Assembly (NCBI GenBank): GCA_030428345.1
Contig: JAUIBM010000060.1
Coordinates: 1 to 10,012, forward strand
DNA: 10,012 bases
Direction: 5' to 3'
Source: Alphaproteobacteria bacterium
GTDB taxonomy: Bacteria > Pseudomonadota > Alphaproteobacteria > Rhizobiales > Rhizobiaceae
Below are positions 6,187 through 10,012 of this stretch, piece by piece. How positions within the stretch are numbered: the stretch's first letter is position 1; every line of letters begins with the position of its first letter. The notes beneath the pieces are model-generated. The model was not told the origin of the DNA. It searched no databases and worked only from the letters and a program-made list of their open reading frames with translations. The translations under genes were made by a program, and so were the position numbers.

Positions 6187-7056
6187 ATGGATGTCTCGAG
6201 ACGGATTGAACGCGGTCTTGAACGCGCGGTGTCCTATGCCACGGCGACGGGCCGTCCGCCGCAGCTCTGCGAGGCGGTTCGCTACACCTTGTTCCCAGGC
6301 GGCGCTCGCGTGCGTCCGCGCCTGTGCCTGTCGGTCGCCCTGGCTTGCGGCGACGCCAATCCCGCCGCGGCCGACGCGGCGGCGACGGCGATCGAACTGC
6401 TGCACAACGCCTCGCTCGTCCACGACGACATGCCCTGCTTCGACGACGCCGGCTTGCGCCGTGGAAAGCTTTCCGTCCATGCCGCCTTTGGCGAACCCAT
6501 CGCGCTCCTGACCGGCGACGTGCTGATCGTCATGGCCTTCGAGACGGTGGCGCGCGAATGCATGCTCGCCCCGGATCGCATTGCGCCGCTGATGGCGATC
6601 ATCGGCCGCGCCGTCGGCATGCCGCACGGCATCGTCGCCGGCCAGGCCTGGGAAAGCGAGACGGACATTCCCCTGGAAGAATATCACCGGGCGAAGACGG
6701 CTTCCTTGTTCACCGGCGCAGCATGCGCCGGCGCCATCGCGACCGGCAGTGATCCGCAGCCCTGGCTGATGGTCGGCGACCGGCTGGGCGCGGCCTATCA
6801 GGTGGCGGACGATCTGCGGGACGTTCTTTCCGCTCATGAGGAAATCGGCAAGCCGTCGGGTCAGGACCTGCAGCATGGCCGGCCCAATGCGGTCGCGAAA
6901 TATGGCCTGGCGGGTGCGGTCTCACATTTGCAGGGCCTCGTCGAAGGCGCAATCGAGGCGATCCCCGACTGCCCCGGCGCGGAGAGCCTGCGCCAGCTCA
7001 TCGGCAACGAGGTCAAGCGGCTGGTTCCCAAGAACCTCGCCCGCACCGCCGCCTGA
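6187..7056 (+). CDS. crtE: CrtE, geranylgeranyl diphosphate synthase
   Basis: This 289-residue class I trans-prenyltransferase makes geranylgeranyl diphosphate from isopentenyl diphosphate and shorter allylic diphosphates, feeding CrtB and probably the bacteriochlorophyll side chain. FPGGARVRPRL lies at 36-46. The first aspartate-rich motif is HDDMPCFDD (79-87; Asp80, Asp81, Asp86), and the second is QVADDLRD (205-212; Asp208, Asp209, Asp212). The residues five and four positions before the first motif are Ala75 and Ser76; such small residues usually allow chains longer than C15. The ribosome binding site GGAGAAGG is well placed before the ATG at 6187. A possible promoter is TTGTGT (6127-6132), 16 bp, TGTAAA (6149-6154), but it is weak. 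crtF follows after 29 bp, so the two are probably cotranscribed. Confidence 0.95.
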   Translation: MDVSRRIERGLERAVSYATATGRPPQLCEAVRYTLFPGGARVRPRLCLSVALACGDANPAAADAAATAIELLHNASLVHDDMPCFDDAGLRRGKLSVHAAFGEPIALLTGDVLIVMAFETVARECMLAPDRIAPLMAIIGRAVGMPHGIVAGQAWESETDIPLEEYHRAKTASLFTGAACAGAIATGSDPQPWLMVGDRLGAAYQVADDLRDVLSAHEEIGKPSGQDLQHGRPNAVAKYGLAGAVSHLQGLVEGAIEAIPDCPGAESLRQLIGNEVKRLVPKNLARTAA

Positions 7057-7085
7057 TCCTGAAGCGAAGAAAGGGCGCCGCCGCC

Positions 7086-8234
7086 ATGGACAGTCCGATC
7101 GCGCGCGACGGGCCCGGCGAGGCCGATGACAGCCGGAGCGGTCATTCGCTCGAGGCCCGCTTCAGGCAGTGGCGCAACCGGACGATCGCCAATCCGGCGT
7201 TTCGCGCGGCAGTCAACCGTTTCGCGCCCTTGCGGTTTCTGGCGCGGCGCAAGTCGCGTCATCTGTTCGAACTGGTGAGCGGCTTCGTTCGCTCGCAGAT
7301 ATTGTTCGCCAGCGTCGAATCGGGCCTGATCGACCTGCTGGCCGCCGCGCCGCGCACCGGCGGGGAGATCGCCCGGCGCCTGGGGCTGGAAACGTCGCAA
7401 GCCTCCCGCCTCGTCGAATCGGCCGCCGCGATCAACCTCATCATCCGGGGCAGGGACGGCCTGTGGCGTCTCGACGACGCGGGCGCGGTCCTTTCCGGGG
7501 ATCCGGGCATCGTCGCGATGATCCGCCATCACGCATTGCTCTATCGCGATCTCACCGATCCGGTGGAATTGCTGCGCAATCCCGCCATGCCGACCCTGAC
7601 GCATGATCTGTGGTCCTATGTCCGCAGCGACGCCGGCGAACGCCCGCCCGCCCGTTCGGCGGACTATTCCGCTCTGATGACCGCAAGCCAGGACATGCTG
7701 ATCGACGAGGTGCTGGCCGCCTATCGGTTTGGCGACTGCCGCTCCCTGCTCGATGTCGGCGGCGGGGAGGGTGCGTTCCTGCGCGCGGCAGGTCGTAAGC
7801 ACCCGCATCTGCGCCTGATGCTGTTCGACCTGCCCTCCGTCACATCGTTGCCCGCCGCTGCGGGCGGCCCGCCGGTCGAGCGATTCTCCGGCGATTTCTT
7901 CGCGGACGCGCTGCCGGGCGGCGCCAATTGCATCACGCTTCTGCGCGTCGCCTGCGATCACGAAGACGATCGGGTGCTGAAACTGCTGCGCAACATTCGC
8001 GCGGCGCTGGCACCCGGCGGAACGCTGCTCATCGCCGAGCCGATGGCCGGACCGGCCTCGGAGCAGGCATTGGTCGCGGCCTATTTCGGCTTCTATTTCC
8101 TTGCGATGCGCTCCGGTCGTTGCCGCTCGGCGGACCAGATCGCTGCTTTGCTGCGGCAGGCCGGGTTCACCCGGATTTCGCCTCTCGGGACGCGCGCGCC
8201 ACTAGCCGGAAGTCTCGTCCGCGCGCAGATCTGA
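7086..8234 (+). CDS. crtF: CrtF, hydroxyneurosporene O-methyltransferase
   Basis: CrtF transfers a methyl group from S-adenosylmethionine to the tertiary 1-hydroxyl of acyclic carotenoids, completing spheroidene- or spirilloxanthin-type end groups. The protein has 382 residues. An N-terminal helical dimerisation region is followed by a winged-helix-like part (residues about 60-140, with SQILFASVESGLIDLL). The S-adenosylmethionine motif LLDVGGGEGAF lies at 221-231. LRVACDHEDD (286-295) holds the likely active-site His292, and LAPGGTLLIAEPM (308-320) is a typical later methyltransferase element. The ATG at 7086 is the first usable start; a purine-rich GAAGAAAGG lies about 13 bp upstream, rather far. 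Only 29 bp separate it from crtE. CrtF rather than another plant-type O-methyltransferase is inferred from the position between crtE and bchC. Confidence 0.93.
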   Translation: MDSPIARDGPGEADDSRSGHSLEARFRQWRNRTIANPAFRAAVNRFAPLRFLARRKSRHLFELVSGFVRSQILFASVESGLIDLLAAAPRTGGEIARRLGLETSQASRLVESAAAINLIIRGRDGLWRLDDAGAVLSGDPGIVAMIRHHALLYRDLTDPVELLRNPAMPTLTHDLWSYVRSDAGERPPARSADYSALMTASQDMLIDEVLAAYRFGDCRSLLDVGGGEGAFLRAAGRKHPHLRLMLFDLPSVTSLPAAAGGPPVERFSGDFFADALPGGANCITLLRVACDHEDDRVLKLLRNIRAALAPGGTLLIAEPMAGPASEQALVAAYFGFYFLAMRSGRCRSADQIAALLRQAGFTRISPLGTRAPLAGSLVRAQI

Positions 8235-8243
8235 CAAGCAAAG

Positions 8244-8261
8244 TGTAAAATCAGGTTGACA
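8244..8261. promoter_or_regulatory. PpsR/CrtJ-type operator 1 at bchC
   Basis: TGT (8244-8246), 12 bases, then ACA (8259-8261) is an exact TGT-N12-ACA match. Its right arm TTGACA is also the -35 box of the predicted bchC promoter, so binding would directly compete with RNA polymerase. It starts 9 bp after the crtF stop codon. Confidence 0.7.
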
Positions 8262-8283
8262 ATTTGTAACGTAAATCTAGGAT
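8256..8283 (+). promoter_or_regulatory. Predicted bchC-bchX promoter
   Basis: A perfect -35 hexamer TTGACA (8256-8261) is followed after 16 bp by TAGGAT (8278-8283), matching four of six -10 bases. Transcription would start near 8290, leaving a leader of about 43 bases. The two PpsR-type sites cover the -35 and -10 boxes, the arrangement known at the Rhodobacter capsulatus bchC promoter. Read-through from crtEF is also likely, since no terminator is visible. Confidence 0.6.
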
Positions 8284-8287
8284 TACA
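8270..8287. promoter_or_regulatory. Degenerate PpsR/CrtJ-type operator 2 at bchC
   Basis: CGT (8270-8272), 12 bases, then ACA (8285-8287) differs from TGT-N12-ACA by one base, C for the first T. The arms CGTAA and TTACA remain nearly symmetric. The site lies exactly 8 bp after operator 1 and covers the -10 box. The fixed spacing makes it more credible than the imperfect match alone. Confidence 0.5.
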
Positions 8288-8290
8288 TTT

Positions 8291-8318
8291 GACCCTCGTC
8301 GTAACACTCAAAAGGGTC
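8291..8318 (+). other. Possible hairpin in the bchC leader
   Basis: GACCCT (8291-8296) and AGGGTC (8313-8318) could form a 6-bp stem with a 16-base loop in the untranslated leader, ending 14 bp before the bchC ATG. The stem lies just upstream of the purine-rich GGAAAG (8319-8324) that probably binds ribosomes. It is short and may be fortuitous. Confidence 0.2.
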
Positions 8319-8332
8319 GGAAAGCAGCGATC

Positions 8333-9277
8333 ATGAACGTCAACGCCATCGTGATGGAAAGCCCGGGACAGGTAGCCCTTTCCCCGGCTCGCCTGATCGC
8401 AAAGGGTCCCAGCGACCTGGTGGTCGAGATGGAATGGTCGGCGATCAGCGCCGGGACCGAGCGCCTGCTCTGGGAAGGGCGGATGCCGCAATTCCCCGGA
8501 ATGGGCTATCCGCTGGTGCCCGGCTATGAGAGCGTGGGGATTGTCACGGATGCCGGTGAACTTGTTCGCGACAGGCTTGGCGAGCGGGTCTTCGTGCCCG
8601 GCGCGCGATGCTTCGAGGACGTGCGGGCGCTGTTCGGCGGCGCATCGTCGGTGCTGGTCACCAATGCCAAGCGCGCCTCCACGGTTCCCATGGAGCTTGG
8701 CGAGGACGCGGTCCTGCTTTCGCTGGCCGCCACCGCCTATCGCGCGGTGACGCGCAGCAGCGCCGACATGCCGGAACTGGTGATCGGCCATGGCGTGCTT
8801 GGCCGGCTTGCGGCGCGGATCGTCCTGGCGCTCGGCGGACCCGCCCCGCTCGTATGGGAGAAGAACCCGACCCGCCTCGACGGCGCACAGGGATATGGCG
8901 TCGAGACACCGGACGCCACGCCCGCGGACCGCAGGTTCAAGACCATACTGGACGCAAGCGGCGACGCCGGCGCGATCGACGGCGCGATCCGCCGCCTGAC
9001 CCCGCGGGGCGAAATCGTTCTCGCAGGCTTTTACGCCGGCGCAATAAATTTCGCGTTCGCCCCCGCTTTCATGAACGAGGCGCGCCTCAACATCTCCGCC
9101 GAGTTCGATACGGCAGATCTTTCCGGCGCGCTCGATCTCATTGCTGCGGACAGATTGAAGCTCGACGGGCTCGTGACAAGCCGCGAGCCGGCAAGCGCGG
9201 CGTCCGCCGCATACAGCCAGGCCTTCCAGGATCCGGCCTGCCTCAAGATGGTGCTCGACTGGAGGAAGAATTCATGA
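8333..9277 (+). CDS. bchC: BchC, bacteriochlorophyllide a dehydrogenase
   Basis: BchC oxidises the 3-hydroxyethyl group of the bacteriochlorophyllide ring to the 3-acetyl group, a late step of bacteriochlorophyll a synthesis, using NAD. The protein has 314 residues and resembles zinc-type medium-chain dehydrogenases. The N-terminal half has WSAISAGTERLLWEG (35-49) and GYPLVPGYESVGIV (58-71), matching known BchC proteins. A Rossmann-like VIGHGVLGRLAARIVLALG (150-168) starts the cofactor domain. The purine-rich GGAAAG eight bases before the ATG is a plausible ribosome binding site. The stop codon overlaps the bchX start (ATGA), so the genes are translationally coupled. The promoter region is covered by two PpsR-type sites, implying repression under oxidising conditions. 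Confidence 0.95.
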   Translation: MNVNAIVMESPGQVALSPARLIAKGPSDLVVEMEWSAISAGTERLLWEGRMPQFPGMGYPLVPGYESVGIVTDAGELVRDRLGERVFVPGARCFEDVRALFGGASSVLVTNAKRASTVPMELGEDAVLLSLAATAYRAVTRSSADMPELVIGHGVLGRLAARIVLALGGPAPLVWEKNPTRLDGAQGYGVETPDATPADRRFKTILDASGDAGAIDGAIRRLTPRGEIVLAGFYAGAINFAFAPAFMNEARLNISAEFDTADLSGALDLIAADRLKLDGLVTSREPASAASAAYSQAFQDPACLKMVLDWRKNS

Positions 9278-10012
9278 CCGAAGGCGCCCACTCGACTCAC
9301 GAGGACTACATGGCGGCCCTTCGCGAGGAGGCTTCGCACGAGCCGGATCTGCCGTCCGCGTCCAAGGCGAAGAAAGAGACCCAGATCATCGCCATCTACG
9401 GCAAGGGCGGCATCGGCAAGAGCTTCACGCTCGCCAATCTCTCCTACATGCTGGCCCAGACCGGCCGCAAGGTTCTGCTGATCGGCTGCGATCCCAAGAG
9501 CGACACTACCTCGCTGCTCTTCGGCGGCAAGGCCTGCCCGACCATCATTGAGACGTCCTCGAAGAAAAAGGAAGCCGGCGAAGAAGTTCAGATCGGCGAT
9601 GTCTGCTTCAAGCGCGACGGTGTTTTCGCGATGGAGCTCGGCGGCCCGGAAGTCGGGCGCGGCTGCGGCGGACGCGGCATCATCCACGGCTTCGAACTGC
9701 TGGAGAAGCTCGGCTTTCACGACTGGGATTTCGACTTCGTGCTGCTCGACTTCCTGGGCGATGTGGTCTGCGGCGGCTTCGGCCTGCCGATCGCGCGGGA
9801 CATGTGCCAGAAGGTCGTCGTTGTCGGGTCGAACGACCTGCAGTCGCTTTATGTCGCCAACAATGTCTGCTCCGCGGTGCAATATTTCCGCAGGCTCGGC
9901 GGCAATGTCGGAGTCGCCGGCATGCTGGTCAACAAGGACGACGGAACCGGCGAAGCGAAGAAATTCGCCGAGGCGGTCGGCATCCCGATCCTGGCCTCCA
10001 TTCCTCAGGACG
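9274..10012 (+). CDS. bchX: BchX, chlorophyllide a reductase iron protein (partial, right edge)
   Basis: BchX is the ATP-driven electron donor of chlorophyllide a reductase. With BchY and BchZ it reduces the C7-C8 double bond of ring B. The window holds 246 complete codons; the 3' end lies outside. After an N-terminal extension of about 36 residues comes the nucleotide-binding loop IYGKGGIGKS (41-50), then LLIGCDPKSDTTSL (68-81). The two cysteines expected to bind the 4Fe-4S cluster at the subunit interface are Cys131 in GRGCGGRG and Cys166 in DVVCGGFG. The N-terminal extension and the context separate it from BchL and NifH. A strong ribosome binding site, GGAGGAAG (9261-9268), precedes the ATG, which overlaps the bchC stop. 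bchY and bchZ are expected to follow. Confidence 0.97.
   Translation, partial: MTEGAHSTHEDYMAALREEASHEPDLPSASKAKKETQIIAIYGKGGIGKSFTLANLSYMLAQTGRKVLLIGCDPKSDTTSLLFGGKACPTIIETSSKKKEAGEEVQIGDVCFKRDGVFAMELGGPEVGRGCGGRGIIHGFELLEKLGFHDWDFDFVLLDFLGDVVCGGFGLPIARDMCQKVVVVGSNDLQSLYVANNVCSAVQYFRRLGGNVGVAGMLVNKDDGTGEAKKFAEAVGIPILASIPQD

Noticed and set aside
6861..7961. 366-residue minus-strand frame across crtE and crtF
   Set aside because: It spans parts of two well-supported plus-strand genes and shows no domain.
8265..8287. TGTAA and TTACA at 8265 and 8283 as a PpsR site
   Set aside because: The spacing is N17 rather than N12. The overlapping CGT-N12-ACA at the 8-bp phase fits the known geometry better.
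9031..9882. 283-residue minus-strand frame across the end of bchC and bchX
   Set aside because: It is antisense to BchC and BchX sequence with clear motifs, and has no recognisable family features.
1..10012. A new multi-gene system
   Set aside because: Every large gene belongs to a known bacteriochlorophyll or carotenoid family in a familiar order. Only the 45-residue protein and regulatory details are unexplained.

Overview
The window is a segment of a photosynthesis gene cluster from a purple or aerobic anoxygenic phototrophic proteobacterium. It holds bacteriochlorophyll genes (bchO, bchC, bchX) interleaved with an acyclic-carotenoid pathway (crtI, crtB, crtC, crtD, crtE, crtF). The high G+C content, the gene order and the recurring TGT-N12-ACA (PpsR/CrtJ-type) operators fit an alphaproteobacterium. 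I cannot name the genus. The lack of crtA and of a tspO gene at their usual Rhodobacter positions suggests a spirilloxanthin-type lineage rather than a spheroidene-type one.

Layout from left to right. bchO (+) follows the last codons of another gene, perhaps bchD. After a 65-bp gap containing a PpsR-type operator come crtI and crtB (+, overlapping) and a 45-residue predicted membrane protein that overlaps the crtB stop. Only 8 bp later, on the opposite strand, crtC and crtD form a minus-strand pair read as crtD then crtC. A 90-bp divergent intergenic region (6097-6186) carries two PpsR-type sites exactly 8 bp apart and a 17-bp perfect inverted repeat. crtE and crtF (+) follow. A 98-bp gap (8235-8332) carries a sigma70-like promoter overlain by another pair of PpsR-type sites, again 8 bp apart. 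bchC and bchX (+) then overlap by ATGA, and bchX runs off the right edge.

How the genes work together. CrtE makes geranylgeranyl diphosphate, CrtB joins two of these to phytoene, and CrtI desaturates phytoene to neurosporene or lycopene. CrtC hydrates the end group, CrtD introduces the 3,4 double bond and CrtF O-methylates the tertiary hydroxyl, giving spirilloxanthin-type carotenoids. BchX is the iron protein of chlorophyllide a reductase, BchC oxidises the C3 hydroxyethyl group to acetyl, and BchO is an alpha/beta-hydrolase-fold accessory protein. The three operator regions imply coordinated repression of pigment synthesis by a PpsR/CrtJ-type regulator.

I see no undescribed multi-gene system. 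The points most worth checking are crtC, which has no ATG, GTG or TTG start near its conserved N-terminus; the uncharacterised 45-residue membrane protein; the operator overlapping one possible crtI start codon; and the perfect palindrome between crtD and crtE. No tRNA, rRNA, CRISPR array, insertion sequence or gene-free stretch over 300 bases was seen.
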